From Megaustenia siamemsis (lineage: Eukaryota; Mollusca; Gastropoda; Stylommatophora; Ariophantidae), in assembly GCA_032433765.1 (NCBI GenBank), contig JAVIAB010000024.1:9531821-9595820 (forward strand): 64,000 nucleotides of DNA, given 5' to 3'. A program made the translations under genes and the position numbers. Of this stretch, positions 54,046 to 64,000 are shown piece after piece (the stretch's first letter is position 1; every line of letters starts with the position of its first letter). The notes beneath the pieces are model-generated. The model was given only the letters and a program-made list of their open reading frames with translations. It was not told the DNA's origin and ran no database searches.

Positions 54046-54412
54046 TGATTTGAAACGAGCTAATTTTATAGTTCTTTTTAATCTTGTTATGTGGCCGAAC
54101 CTGTTTTTCTGTTGTTTCTTTATGTATTCGATGGCTGGTTCAGTTTCGAGTTTCTTCCTCAGATCGGTGTTTCTTACACTGTCCCTTAAGCTGTTTCCTG
54201 TCATTCTTCTGACACATTTCATTTCGGTGGTCGTTATCTTTCTTACTGTTCTAGAGTCCAGCGTCCAATTCTGGCACTGATAGCACAGAGTTGGTAGAAA
54301 AATTGATTTGTATATTGCCCTTTTTGCTTCCGTAGTTATTGCTTTGTTTTTCAATAGTGTTGATACTTGGCCTATAACTTTGTATACTTTGTTGTTTACT
54401 CTGAACCTGCTA
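54046..54412 (-). mobile_element. LINE-C, part right of the DDE transposon
   Basis: Open on the reverse strand: INNKVYKVIGQVSTLLKN-like start, LPTLCYQCQNWTLDSRTVRK, MKCVRRMTGNSLRDSVRNTD and RFGHITRLKRTIKLARFKS, then the transposon. 5'-truncated near 54,412. Confidence 0.85.
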
Positions 54413-54636
54413 AACCATCCCCACTGACGCTAAAATGTTTAGCGAGAAACTCACATGAGGATTAATTTCAAGGAGTCAAATATGTACATCCAGCCTGCGA
54501 CAGTTATGATGTGTGTCCGTACTCCTGACACAAAGAAACTGTCACTGAAGTAAAGAGCTGCCGGAAATGCTTACGTCATCGACAGCGGGAAACGGCGACT
54601 CAAATCATGAATCGCAGGCTGGATACAGCTTTTGTG
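54413..54636. other. No feature recognised
   Basis: Spacer between LINE-C and a 22 bp array. Confidence 0.4.
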
Positions 54637-55095
54637 ATAACGGATTACATATTATATGATAACGGATTACATATTATATGATAACGGATTACATATTATG
54701 TGATAACGGATTACATATTATGTGATAACGAATTACAGATTATATGATAACGGATTACATATTATGTGAATACGGATTACATATTATGTGATAACGAATT
54801 ACATATTATATGATAACGGATTACATATTATGTGATAACGGATTACATATTATGTGATAACGAATTACATATTATGTGATAACGGATTACATATTATGTG
54901 ATAACGGATTACATATTATGTGACAACAGATTACATATTATATGATAACGGATTACATCTTATGTGATAATAGATTACATCTTATGTGATAACGGATTAC
55001 ATCTTATGTGATAACAGATTACATCTTATGTTATAACGGATTACATCTTATGTGATAACGGATTACATCTTATGTGATTACGGATTATACCTTAC
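54637..55095. repeat. 22 bp minisatellite, about 21 units
   Basis: Units of gataacggattacatattat gt, later acatcttatgt. Both unit subtypes are clustered. Confidence 0.93.
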
Positions 55096-55324
55096 GATAG
55101 AGACTACGTGAATAGTGCCAGAACGATGAAATCATTTAAACGAAGGAATTAACGCTGATGTATTTTCTCAGTTCTCACATGTGGTAGGTCCACAGATCGA
55201 CTTTCACAGATAGTAGTAGACTGGATATAGGTTGGTAGTTTGTCATAGTTTTAGAACCAGCTTTGCTGTCAGTTTGAAAGGTACCGTCTTGAATTATAGT
55301 TCCTTTTTACCTTTTGTTTTACTT

Positions 55325-56375
55325 CTATAGAAACAAGAAAAAGAGTTCTTAAATGTTACGTAGAGCCAGTTTTAACATATGGATGTGAATCATGGACAAT
55401 AGGACAACATCATCATGTGCCTACCGGTTGGCGTTGGCGATCATGTCCTTCCACAATCGTCTGTACACAGTGCATCGTATCAGTTCTGTTGTTGGCTGTT
55501 TTCCATGCCATGACACCAAGCTATCCAGTATTTTCTCTCTTTGTCGTCCGCGATCTCTCTTTCCTTTTATTTTGCCAGTTGTAACCAAGTATTCCAACTT
55601 TCCGCTTCTCATGATTGATGTGCCCAAAAGATGTTGATTGCTTCTTTCTGATGTTTTTTAAGAGCTCCCTTTTTGTGTTGGCCTCTTTGAGAATTTTCTC
55701 ATTGGTCTTTTTAGCTGTCCAGGGAACTTTCAACATTTTTCTGAGTAATCCCATCTCTGTGGCTTCTAATCGTCTTTTCATTTGTTTGTCTATTGTCCAT
55801 GATTCGCTTCCATAGGTCAGAATTGGTTCTACATAGCATCGATGAACTCTCTTGCTCATTTCTATTGACATAGATTTGTTGCATAAGATATTTTTCATTT
55901 TCTGAAATGCTATTTTGGCCTGAGCTATTCTGCTTTTTATTTCTGTGATGCATCTCCTATCTGATGTTATTATTGTGCCCAATTATTTCATATAGGACAA
56001 CAGACAAGAAAATCACAGAGTCTGTAGAAATGTGCTTTTACAGAAGAGTGTTGAGAGTACCATGGACAGCTAAGAACAGTAATGAAGATGTTCTGAGAGA
56101 GGTCAAAGCAAAAAGAGAGCTAATTTCCAATATTAGGAAGAGACAATCATCATTTTTTGGCCAAGTAATGAGAAGAGAACAACTAGAATATAGTGTAACA
56201 ACTGGAACAATTGAGGGACGAAGAGATAGAGGGAAGCAAAGAGAAAAAAAATAACGGACAGCTTAAGAGAATAGCTTGGCAGAAGGTCAACAACAGAAGT
56301 GATAAATAGCTGCCGAGATCGAAGGTTGTGGGGAGATATGATCACCTACGCCAGTAGGCCCGGTACTTGATGATG
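55325..56375 (+). mobile_element. LINE-D copy interrupted by LINE-A
   Basis: Left part 55,325-55,409 (RKRVLKCYVEPVLTYGCESW), right part from 55,992 (CFYRRVLRVPWTAKNSNEDV, KAKRELISNIRKRQSSFFGQ, EYSVTTGTIEGRRDRGKQRE; open 55,964-56,254), ending TYASRPGT-like with a gat tail. The two parts join cleanly when the LINE-A insertion is removed. Confidence 0.88.
55410..55991 (-). mobile_element. LINE-A fragment with 11 bp target duplication
   Basis: A 582 bp 5'-truncated copy, reverse orientation, flanked by ataggacaaca (55,399-55,409 and 55,992-56,002). The frame 55,521-55,982 reads MGTIITSDRRCITEIKSRIA through LRKMLKVPWTAKKTNEKILK; one frameshift near 55,615 (duplicated tgat). Confidence 0.93.
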
Positions 56376-56764
56376 ATGAATCCGAAATGTAGTCCTGTGA
56401 TCGGTGCGGCTGTTCACGTGAATATTCTTACTCTAGCTCATGGGTTCTGTCTTTCTCTCCGTGTGCTCGACAGTGCGTTCTCACTCTCTCCAAACGTTTC
56501 TTTCTTTCTGGCCGACTTAGCTATCGCAAATTCGGCTTGTTACGCGAATCATCTTATGTCCAGTGCTTATCTAAGCTCTAGTTTCTGGTTGACTTAGCTT
56601 CTTTGCCATTCTGGCAGATTTTTCTTCCAGTTTACTGAGTGAGAGTCTGTCTTGAAGCATCCCGGTTCTTTCTGAAAAGCCTTTCTTGGCTTTTGTTGTT
56701 CTTTGCTAAGTGTCGGTTCCTCCCAGTCACGGGTTTCAATCTCTCATTTTCCCGCGCTTTCGTT
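56376..56764. other. No feature recognised
   Basis: About 390 bp; a 76-codon frame (56,367-56,597) has no recognised motif. Confidence 0.4.
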
Positions 56765-56950
56765 GGTGACGTAGGGTCTGCTTGTTTACGTAGTGTCTGT
56801 CTGGTGACGTAGTGTCTGCCTGGTGACGTAGTGTCTGTCTGGTGACGTAGTGTCTGCCTGGTGACGTAGTGTCTGTCTGGTGACGTAGTGTCTGTCTGGT
56901 TGTGTAGTGTTAGTCTGGTGAATTAATGTCTGATGACGTAGTGTCTGGTC
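56765..56950. repeat. 20 bp minisatellite, about 9 units
   Basis: Units of tggtgacgtagtgtctgtc/cctg. The last three units are mutated (tggttgtgtag, aattaatg). Confidence 0.9.
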
Positions 56951-57129
56951 TATATCTACAATAATTCACACACTCACTCGTGACCTTGACACATGATCTA
57001 TTTTTAACCACTCTTCTCTGGTCTCTCAGCAACCATCTAAAAATACAGAACTCTGACCTTGACTCTAACAATGTCCCAGTTCCCGTCTACATAAATGAAT
57101 CGTATATTCAGTGGTTAGCTAAGCGTAGA

Positions 57130-57460
57130 GTTATATTTAACAAGAGCCATGCAACATTGTGATCTGTGCGTGTAGTAACTCGTCACAGAGGAGGTCTGTA
57201 ATTGGTCGTGCAACTTTCGTAAGTCCATTTATGCTGGAGCAGTCTTTCGAAATAGCAATTGAACTAACACTAAAACATATTTTAATTGTGACATACTATT
57301 GGCGCTACGATTTTTCCGAGAGAGTAACCCAGCATGAGACAGACGTCAACAAAGATACTGTGTTTGGCTGGTGTTATTTTCTACGTGATGAATGCTTGAA
57401 ATTCATTGTCAGACACATAAGACAAATTGATGGGATGGATTTTACAGGTCAACCACCAAT
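57130..57460 (+). pseudogene. Merlin/ISXO2-like transposase fragment
   Basis: The frame 57,159-57,476 has VIGRATFVSPFMLEQSFEIA, ILIVTYYWRYDFSERVTQHE, VNKDTVFGWCYFLRDECLKF. The order (RxGTFF..., a W/Y-rich helix, a Trp-Cys-Tyr-Phe-x-Arg-Asp box) resembles the N-terminal half of ISXO2-like transposases of Merlin transposons. The DDE catalytic half is missing because a REP-470 fragment replaces it at about 57,459. Assignment from memory of the family pattern only. Confidence 0.45.
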
Positions 57461-57570
57461 TGTTTACGATGAATGATGATATTGTTTAGCAGGGAACATT
57501 TGGCTGTGTTAACTTTCTGTGCGGTTTCGCCTTATGTCTTTTGGCGTGTGCTGAGACTGCTTTGATAGGG
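57459..57570 (+). repeat. REP-470 internal fragment
   Basis: From ttgtttacgatgaatgatga through gcggtttcgccttatgtctt to gactgctttgataggg; both ends missing. Confidence 0.75.
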
Positions 57571-57629
57571 ACTACGTCTAATCTCATTATCGCCTCGGAA
57601 GTTTCCCGGAAGTTTATTATTATTATTAT

Positions 57630-57770
57630 ATAAGCAGAGATGAAGATGATGGGGAAGACATGGAATGATCTTAAAAGAATGGCAAAAATCAGAACGACTT
57701 GGAAAGTGTTTGTTGAAGACCTATGCTCCAACGGGAGCTAAAAAGGTAGAAGAAGAAGAAGAATTATTTG
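57630..57770 (+). mobile_element. LINE-E 3' end
   Basis: KTWNDLKRMAKIRTTWKVFV, then EDLCSNGS and stop, with a gaagaa tail (57,750-57,765). It gives the natural 3' end of LINE-E without an array. Confidence 0.8.
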
Positions 57771-57955
57771 TCTCCTACCCCTAGGCGACAGGTGGATAGT
57801 GCCTAGACTCTCTCTCCACGCATGAATCCGCTGTTCAAATTATCGAAGATGGCTCAACTTACATTGAGTCAGCAATGAATGAAAATACCATCCAATCTTT
57901 ATCAATGAAATTACACAAACATCATCGAAGAAATAAAAACAATCACAGGATAACT
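57771..57955. other. No feature recognised
   Basis: Short spacer. Confidence 0.4.
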
Positions 57956-57956
57956 C

Positions 57957-58515
57957 ATCATCATCATCATTGAGTGTCTTCTCCGCAACGAGGGTTGGCT
58001 ACCGTGGATCGCCATCCTACTCTGTTTCTTGCTTTGATGGTGCAGGCTGTCATAGATTGACTTGTCCATCTTTTTTTTGTACTCGTCCATGTTAGTCTTG
58101 GTCTGCCTCCGCCTCTTTTACCTTGTATTTTCCCTTCCAATTTTACTTTTAGTGGTCTGTTGTGTCTATTAACATGCACCAAAAATTTCATTTGTCTTGT
58201 TTTAATTATTTGTTAGTAGTATTTATTTTCAGTTCTTTTAAAACTTCATCGTTTGTTTTCTTTTCTTTCCATCCAATTCTACCTATTCTTCTATAAATCC
58301 ACATTTCAAAAGCTTCAATTTTCTGTTCTGTTTTCTTGTCTAATGTCCATGTTTCTGCACCATACAGGAATATTGAGAAAATGTAATATTTTGCCATTCT
58401 TAGTTTCAGCCCTGCTGATATTGTTTTGTTGTTAGTATATTTTTCATGCAATAAAATGATTTTTTGCCATACCTATTCTTTTGTTTATTTCAATTTTACA
58501 TTTTCCATCACAGGT
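57957..58515 (-). mobile_element. LINE-B 3' part
   Basis: cat-triplet tail at the left; reverse frames 57,967-58,191 (MKFLVHVNRHNRPLKVKLEG, WTSQSMTACTIKARNRVGWR) and 58,206-58,451 (YIFSIFLYGAETWTLDKKTE, FEMWIYRRIGRIGWKEKKTN). It stops where the mariner fragment begins. Confidence 0.88.
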
Positions 58516-58517
58516 TA

Positions 58518-58985
58518 TACTGAAGGGAGGTCAAAAAGTAATGCACACCAATTTTTTTCTCGGAAACTATTCGGGCAAAATGTGTGAAATTTTCACAGAT
58601 TGTAGCTGAACATCCCCTTTACACTACCTATTTTTCAACATAATCCTCGTCCAAGCGTATTGCCTTACGCCAACGCGAAACTAGGTCATGAATGCCTCGT
58701 TTGTACCAAGTTTTGTCCTGCTCGCGTAGCCATTTTTTAACTGCACGGATCACATCCTCATCATTGTCAAAGTGTTTCCCACGCAGGAATTTTTTGAGTG
58801 GTCCAAACAGATGGAAATCTGAGGGAGCCAGATCAGGGCTGTAAGGAGGATGGGGCAGTACAGTCCAACCAAATTTGTTGATTGCTTCCCGTGTTACCAG
58901 ACTTGTGTGAGGGAATGCTACATCAATGCTGAAAAGAGAAAGCCATTCCTCAAGATATGAGAGACGCCGTGATTGCAACTCTCTA
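58518..58985 (-). mobile_element. mariner transposon 3' part (DD34D)
   Basis: Right terminal sequence ctgaagggaggtcaaaaag next to a TA (58,516). The reverse frame 58,628-58,978 encodes the C-terminal half of a mariner transposase: a degenerate D2 box (IDVAFPHTS), then WTVLPHPPYSPDLAPSDFHL with the last Asp, 34 residues apart, and FLRGKHFDNDEDVIRAVKKW. The first Asp and N-terminal DNA-binding part are missing; inactive. Confidence 0.9.
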
Positions 58986-60345
58986 GAAAAATAAAGGAGA
59001 TAGAAGCGACTGCAACAACTACAGAGGCATCTCCTTACTCAGCATAGTCGGCAAGACCTTCGCCAGAGTCATCTTAGGAAGGCTACAAAAACTCGCAGAT
59101 CAACGTAAGATCAACTGCAGACATGATTTTCTCTCTACGTCTACTTCAAGAAAAATCTAGAGAGCAGAAAAAGCCTCTCTTTATCAACTTTATCGACCTT
59201 ACAAAGGCATTTCATCTCGTCAGCAGAGAAGGTCTTTTCAAAATACTTTCTAAAATAGGCTGCCCACATACTCTACTGACGCTAGTCAAATCGTTTCATG
59301 ATGATATGTAGGGCACCATTCAATACGACGGCGCCCATCACAACCCTTCGACATACGCAGCGGTGTCAAGCAGGGATGCGTTCTTGCTCCAACTCTATTT
59401 GGAATCTTCTTGGCTGTTCTGTTAAAACATGCATTCTCACATGCGAATGAAGGAGTCTATCTTCATACTAGATCTGATGGTCGATTGTTCAATATCTCAA
59501 GACTAAAGGTAAGATCTAAGGTCAGACATATCTCTGTTAGAGACCTGTTATTTGCTGACGACGCCGCACTTGTCACGCAAAATCAGGAAGAACTCCAGAT
59601 CATGGTACATCGCTTTTCGCATGCCTGCAGAGACTTCGGTCTAACAGTAAGTTTGCAGAAAACTAACATACTCGGTCAGGACGTCGAAGCAACACCTGAA
59701 ATCTCTATCGACAACTATAAACTTGACATCGTGCGGCAGTATAACTACCTGGGGTCCATCATCAGCGACAGATTATCTTTAGATACAGAAATTGACACTC
59801 GCATTGGTAAAGCTGCTACCACCTTTGCCCGTCTTTCTAGGCGTGTCTGACAAAACAACAAATTGACAATTAAAACAAAAGCTGCAGTGTACCATGCCTG
59901 AATAATTAATATCCTCCTGTATGGCAGCGAATCTTGGACAACCTATGTAAAGCAGGAGAGAAGGCTAAATGCATTCCATATGCGATGTCTACGCCGTATT
60001 CATGGTGTCACCTGGAAGGATAAAGTGACAAACGTGGAGGTCATGACTTGTAGAGGCTTACCGAATATCTACACGCTGCTCAAACTACGTAGGTTACGCT
60101 GGCTTGGCCATGTACACCGTGTGAAAGATGGTATACTCTACAGATAACTGGCAGATGGTAACAGAACTAGGGGCGCCCAAAACTTCGATTTGTAGATGTG
60201 TGTAAAAGTGACATGAAGACTCTGAACATAAACCCTTCAGCATGGGAAGACAAAGCTGCAGACCGCAATCTCTGGAAACACACTCTAAAGGTTCACCTCA
60301 AACAAGAAGCAGACAGATTCATAGAGAAAGAGAACACGCGATGAA
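58986..60345 (+). mobile_element. LINE-G: endonuclease/RT-type retrotransposon, RT to C-terminus
   Basis: Reads, across several stops and shifts: DRSDCNNYRGISLLSIVGKT, motif A LFINFIDLTKAFHLVSREG (59,180-59,235), SGVKQGCVLAPTLFGIFLAV, catalytic LLFADDAALVT (59,545-59,580), GLTVSLQKTNILGQ, YNYLGSIISDRLSLDTEIDT, then the C-terminal YGSESWTTYVKQERRLNAFH, MRCLRRIHGVTWKDKVTNVE and LRRLRWLGHVHRVKDG. Open pieces 59,123-59,311 and 59,410-59,850. RT clade uncertain (RTE- or CR1-like). Abuts the mariner fragment at its 5' end. Pseudogene. Confidence 0.88.
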
Positions 60346-60654
60346 AGAAAAGAAAAGAAAAAAATAACATTTCTAGGGGCGCTGAAAAGTCCATAGTCAA
60401 CTATGACTGACGAAGGCTACTATCTCTCTCTATGTATACATTGTTTGCTGCTGTACATATCGATAAATGCAGTGACACGCGAGTTTTAAATACCACTATT
60501 GTATACGAAAGACTTGTGCATTGAGCTGTAGTAAAATAAAGTTATAATAACAATGTTATAAAGTTATGTGACGAGGACATTTATAAATTATATTATTGTG
60601 TCTCTTTAGATTACATCAGCATTGGAATCAATCGTTAATGTAAGTGATACGATC
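60346..60654. other. No feature recognised
   Basis: About 310 bp, possibly LINE-G 3' UTR at the left (aaagaaaagaaaagaaaaaa). Confidence 0.4.
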
Positions 60655-60669
60655 TGTAGCTAACGTAAA

Positions 60670-60930
60670 AATAAAAAAAGTAAAGTATCCCCGTCACGCC
60701 ATGTGGCGTATAGGGAATATGGTGTTAGTGACCATACATTTTACAGACCTTCGGTATATGAATTTTGGGTAATGTGGTCAGTATTACGCCTGTGCCGTTT
60801 TACTTTCTCAGGAAAAAAATCCGGTACCCATTAAAGGCTGGGTGAACCTGGAAGCCGTCGGTTGGGATCGAACCCTACCTCTTGCCCTTTGTAGTCCAGT
60901 TCACTAACCACTGAGCTATCGCGCTCCCAT
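60670..60930 (-). mobile_element. SINE-1 full copy with 15 bp target duplication
   Basis: Reverse orientation: tail at the left (aaaaaaagtaaag), tRNA head at the right (cactgagctatcgcgctccc). Flanked by the perfect 15 bp duplication tgtagctaacgtaaa at 60,655-60,669 and 60,931-60,945. The complement of the B box (gggatcgaacc) is intact. Confidence 0.95.
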
Positions 60931-60945
60931 TGTAGCTAACGTAAA

Positions 60946-61235
60946 TATCATTATTGTTGATAATAACACATTAATCATCATTCATTCCCTGTAGCTAGGG
61001 AAGTAGTCTAGAAAATGCAACTGCTGTAGATCAATGTGCTGGACTGTGAGGTGCTACTTTTACACAGCACACAGCGTTGTGACGGTAAATGGAAGAACCT
61101 TCTATTTTTGTCACCACAGAGTTCTCATGTGTACAGGTCGATCAGTTAAAGTGTGTACTTGAGACAAAAATACACAACACTTCGTCTGTGAAGCAACGCT
61201 TGTTACAAATACTGCAGCCATACAGTACAAATGTT
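60946..61235. other. No feature recognised
   Basis: Unique spacer between two SINE-1 copies. Confidence 0.4.
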
Positions 61236-61436
61236 ACTACAAAGGACAAGAGGTAGGGTTCGATCCCAACCGACGGCTTCTGGTTCACCCAGCCTTTAAT
61301 GGGTACCGGATTTTTTCTGGGAAGTAAAGCGGCACGGGCGTAATACCGACCACATTCCCCCCAAAATCATGTGCCGAAGGTCTGTAAAATTTATGGTCAC
61401 TAATACCATATTCCCTATACGTCACTTGGTGTTCAG
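61236..61436 (+). mobile_element. SINE-1, 5'-truncated
   Basis: Begins inside the head at actacaaaggacaagagg, keeps the B box (ggttcgatccc) and the body to cgtcacttggtg, and loses the tail. The A box is missing. Confidence 0.85.
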
Positions 61437-61955
61437 GCCAAAATAACATTTTAGAAAATGAAAAACATTTTGTGCAACAAGTCTATGTTAAAAGAAGTGA
61501 GAAAGATTGTTAATTATCACTACATAGTTAATTATAACGTATTGAAGCGAATCATGGGCAGTAGACAAACAAATTAAATTACGAAGGAGCCCATAGAGAT
61601 GGGATTTCTCATAAAAATGCTGACAGCTCCCTGGACAGCAAACAAGACGAACGATACATTCTCAAACAAAAAATTGGAAAACAAGAAATGGTCAACACAA
61701 ATAGGGAACTCCTAAGAAACATCAGACAGAAACAATCAACATTTTTTCGAGCACATCATGAGAGGAAAGTTCGAATCCTTGGTTACAGCTGGCAAAACAC
61801 AAGGAAAGAGAGACAGCGGAGGACAAAGAGAGAAAATACTAGATAGCTTGGTATCATGGCACGGGGAAGTCAACAACAGAATTAATGCTCTGGTACTCGA
61901 TGTACAGCAGATAGAAAGTTGTGGAGGGACATGGTTGTCAACGCCAATCAATGTG
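61437..61955 (+). mobile_element. LINE-A fragment, decayed
   Basis: Starts caggccaaaataac and reads MKNILCNKSML-like, MGFLIKMLTAPWTANKTNDT, then FESLVTAGKTQGKRDSGGQR. Many frameshifts, including a duplicated stretch near 61,670. The 15 bp array grows from its tail. Confidence 0.82.
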
Positions 61956-62398
61956 ATGATGACATTATGATGATGACATTATGATGATGACATTATGATG
62001 ATGACATTATGATGATGACATTTTGATGATGACATTATGACGACATTATGATGATGACATTATGATGATGACATTATGATGATGACATTATGATGATGAC
62101 ATTGTGATGATGACATTATGATGATGACATTATGATGATGACATTATGATGATGACATTATGATGATAACATTATGATGATGACATTATGATGATGACAC
62201 TATGGTGATGACATAATGATGATGACATTATGATGATGATGAAATTATGATGATGCCATTATGATGATGACACTATTATGATGACATTATGATGATGACA
62301 TTATGATGATGACATTATGATGATGACATTATGATGATGACACTATGATGATGACATTATGATGATGACATTATGATGATGACTTTATGATGATACCG
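61956..62398. repeat. 15 bp array, about 29 units, from a LINE-A tail
   Basis: Units of gatgatgacattatgat-type (atgatgatgacatt plus a). The sequence starts at caatcaatgtgatgatg, where the LINE-A gat tail should be, so the array is an expanded tail. Confidence 0.93.
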
Positions 62399-62487
62399 AG
62401 AGAGTACACATAGTAATACGCCTTAGTAAACATCATAAAACAGTATGTATTACACACAGGCAGTTACGAAATTATGGCTGTTACTAA

Positions 62488-62700
62488 AGCATGAGTTGCG
62501 CGTGGCCGTGCGGCTACAACCACTGTTCCGCTGGCTGAAAAGCCGGCGTACGGTGTTCGAAGCCCGCGGCAGACAGAAATATTTTTTCCTATCCGGGGTG
62601 AAATAAAAATGCTGAGTCTCACACGTCGTGGCGACTGCTTGACCAAGCGGCCTTTATCCCTCAAGTTCTGCCCTTCCCCCCCCCCCCCCCCCCCCGGAAA
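62488..62700 (+). mobile_element. tRNA-derived SINE fragment, third type
   Basis: A-box-like gtggccgtgcggctac and B-box-like ggtgttcgaagcccg are ~50 bp apart with a stem (gcgcgtgg) as in a long-variable-arm tRNA. The body continues past atccggggtgaaat to a run of about 22 C at 62,675-62,696, an assembly-fragile spot. Confidence 0.5.
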
Positions 62701-62938
62701 TGCACCAGCTATGGTACTGTGTCGTAAAGATAGTTCTACTAAAGCATTAGTTTGGTAGGAGACGGACACATTAAACCCGTGTGTTTTTCCTCGGGGCAAG
62801 CACAGACAGAAACATCGCAACTGGCTAGGCTCAATGACAGCTCACTGTGCAGGCCTAGTCTTACTAAAGCCTGCTTCATTTGCGTGTGAGGACACGACTG
62901 TTTCGTCAAGTAGTGTTGAACGTGTGGCAGACTTGCAA
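62701..62938. other. No feature recognised
   Basis: Spacer; the words actaaagcatgagttg and actaaagcattagtttgg recur on either side of the SINE. Confidence 0.4.
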
Positions 62939-62939
62939 A

Positions 62940-63188
62940 TGTAGTTGTTGTTCAGTGAGAAAAGGCGATGGTGTGTGTTGATATATGGAGGAGACACAGC
63001 ATTCTACTTTTAGTCGTAGAGGAGATGACAGCGCAAAGTGAACAAGGCAGAGGCAGACCAAGACTAAAGGGGACTGATACCATCAAAAGGTGTACAGGTA
63101 AACTTATGACAACCTGTACCGTCAAGACAAGAAACAAAGTAAAATGGCGGTCCATTAAACCCAACGTTTGATGTGGAGACGGCAACCA
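62940..63188 (+). mobile_element. LINE-B 3' fragment
   Basis: The frame 62,968-63,171 reads MVCVDIWRRHSILLLVVEEM, GRGRPRLKGTDTIKRCTGKL and MTTCTVKTRNKVKWRS; then frameshift and a caatgaatga tail. Confidence 0.82.
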
Positions 63189-63189
63189 A

Positions 63190-64000
63190 TGAATGAATGT
63201 AGATGTGTTTAGAGATGTTTAATCTAAGTCTATGTTTTCATAGATTATATCAAGACTACCGATGAATGAATGTAGATGTGTTTAGAGATGTTTAATCTAA
63301 GTCTGTGTTTTCATAGATTATCAAGACTACCGATGAATGAATGTAGATGTGTTTAGAGATGTTTAATCTAAGTCTATGTTTTCATAGATTATATCAAGAC
63401 TACCGATGAATGAATGTAGATGTGTTTAGAGATGTTTAATCTAAGTCTGTGTTTTCATAGATTATCAAGACTACCGATGAATGAATGTAGATGTGTTTAG
63501 AGATGTTTAATCTAAGTCTATGTTTTCATAGATTATCAAGACTACCGATGAATGAATGTAGATGTGTTTAGAGATGTTTAATCTAAGTCTATGTTTTCAT
63601 AGATTATCAAGACTACCGATGAATGAATGTAGATGTGTTTAGAGATGTTGAAGCTAAATCTGTGTTTTCATAGATTATCAAGACTACCAATGAATGAATG
63701 TAGATGTGTTTAGAGATGTTGAAGCTAAATCTGTGTTTTCATAGATTATCAAGACTACCAATGAATGAATGTAGATGTGTTTAGAGATGTTGAAGCTAAA
63801 TCTGTGTTTTCATAGATTATCGAGACTACCGATGAATGAATGTAGATGTGTTTAGAGATGTTGAAGCTAAATCTGTGTTTTCTTAGATTATCAAGACTAC
63901 CAATGAATGAATGTAGATGTGTTTAGAGATGTTGAAGCTAAATCTGTGTTTTCTTAGATTATCAAGACTACCGATGAATGAATGTAGATGTGTTTAGAGA
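63190..64000. repeat. 71 bp minisatellite from a LINE-B tail, open at window end
   Basis: About 11.5 units of gatgaatgaatgtagatgtg, tttagagatgtttaatctaa, gtctatgttttcatagatta, tcaagactacc. Two subtypes: tttaatctaagtct (left half) and ttgaagctaaatct (right half). The first unit starts at the LINE-B tail. Continues beyond the window. Confidence 0.93.

Noticed and set aside
62464..62820. 118-codon minus-strand frame with a Gly run
   Set aside because: The Gly run is the poly-C tract read in reverse; the rest is a tRNA-like SINE.

Overview
The window is non-coding, repeat-dominated eukaryotic DNA from an invertebrate animal. The evidence is a dense mix of RTE-like and I-like non-LTR retrotransposons (LINEs), tRNA-headed SINEs with Pol III A/B boxes, a Polinton/Maverick, Tc1/mariner-type transposons and very many minisatellites; no operons or prokaryotic gene spacing are seen. 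A lophotrochozoan, perhaps a gastropod mollusc, is my guess from the style of the LINE tails; no sequence comparison was possible. No intact host gene was found. The best host-like coding remnant is a Cys-rich tract near 30.6-31.4 kb.

Working family names used below, for this annotation only: LINE-A (protein ends TYANRYGT, DNA tail of GAT triplets), LINE-B (ends VANLRSGDDT), LINE-C (RTE type ending RRLYFTSTPT), LINE-D (tail close to LINE-A), LINE-E (ends VEDLCST), LINE-F (ends FCGRSD), LINE-G (RT fragment at 59-60.3 kb), LINE-I and LINE-I' (reverse transcriptase plus RNase H), SINE-1 (tRNA-headed), REP-470 and R245 (unclassified dispersed repeats).

Layout. 0-12.5 kb: LINE-A/B/E pieces alternating with arrays of 27-161 bp units. 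13.4-23 kb: very large arrays (45, 15, 20, 47 and 61 bp units). 23-28.5 kb: LINE-A/B/E copies, including one LINE-A copy heavily A-to-G mutated (24.8-25.7 kb). 28.6-32.4 kb: a 49 bp array, SINE-1, the Cys-rich tract, REP-470. 32,467-42,163: a 9.7 kb Polinton with near-identical 168/169 bp terminal inverted repeats and a 6 bp target duplication, inserted in a LINE-D copy; only a broken protein-primed-type DNA polymerase B is recognisable in it. 42.2-47.7 kb: arrays and LINE fragments. 48-54.4 kb: a nest made of a 2.7 kb LINE-I inside LINE-A and a 2.1 kb DDE transposon with a full-length 444-residue transposase inside LINE-C. 54.6-64 kb: arrays, LINE-D containing LINE-A, a Merlin-like fragment, a mariner fragment, LINE-G, SINEs, and a 71 bp array running off the right edge.

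By my summation roughly a quarter of the window is tandem array, and at least nine arrays start at or within a LINE 3' end. The nested insertions give a relative order of events: LINE-D before LINE-A and before the Polinton; LINE-C before the DDE transposon; LINE-A before LINE-I and LINE-E.
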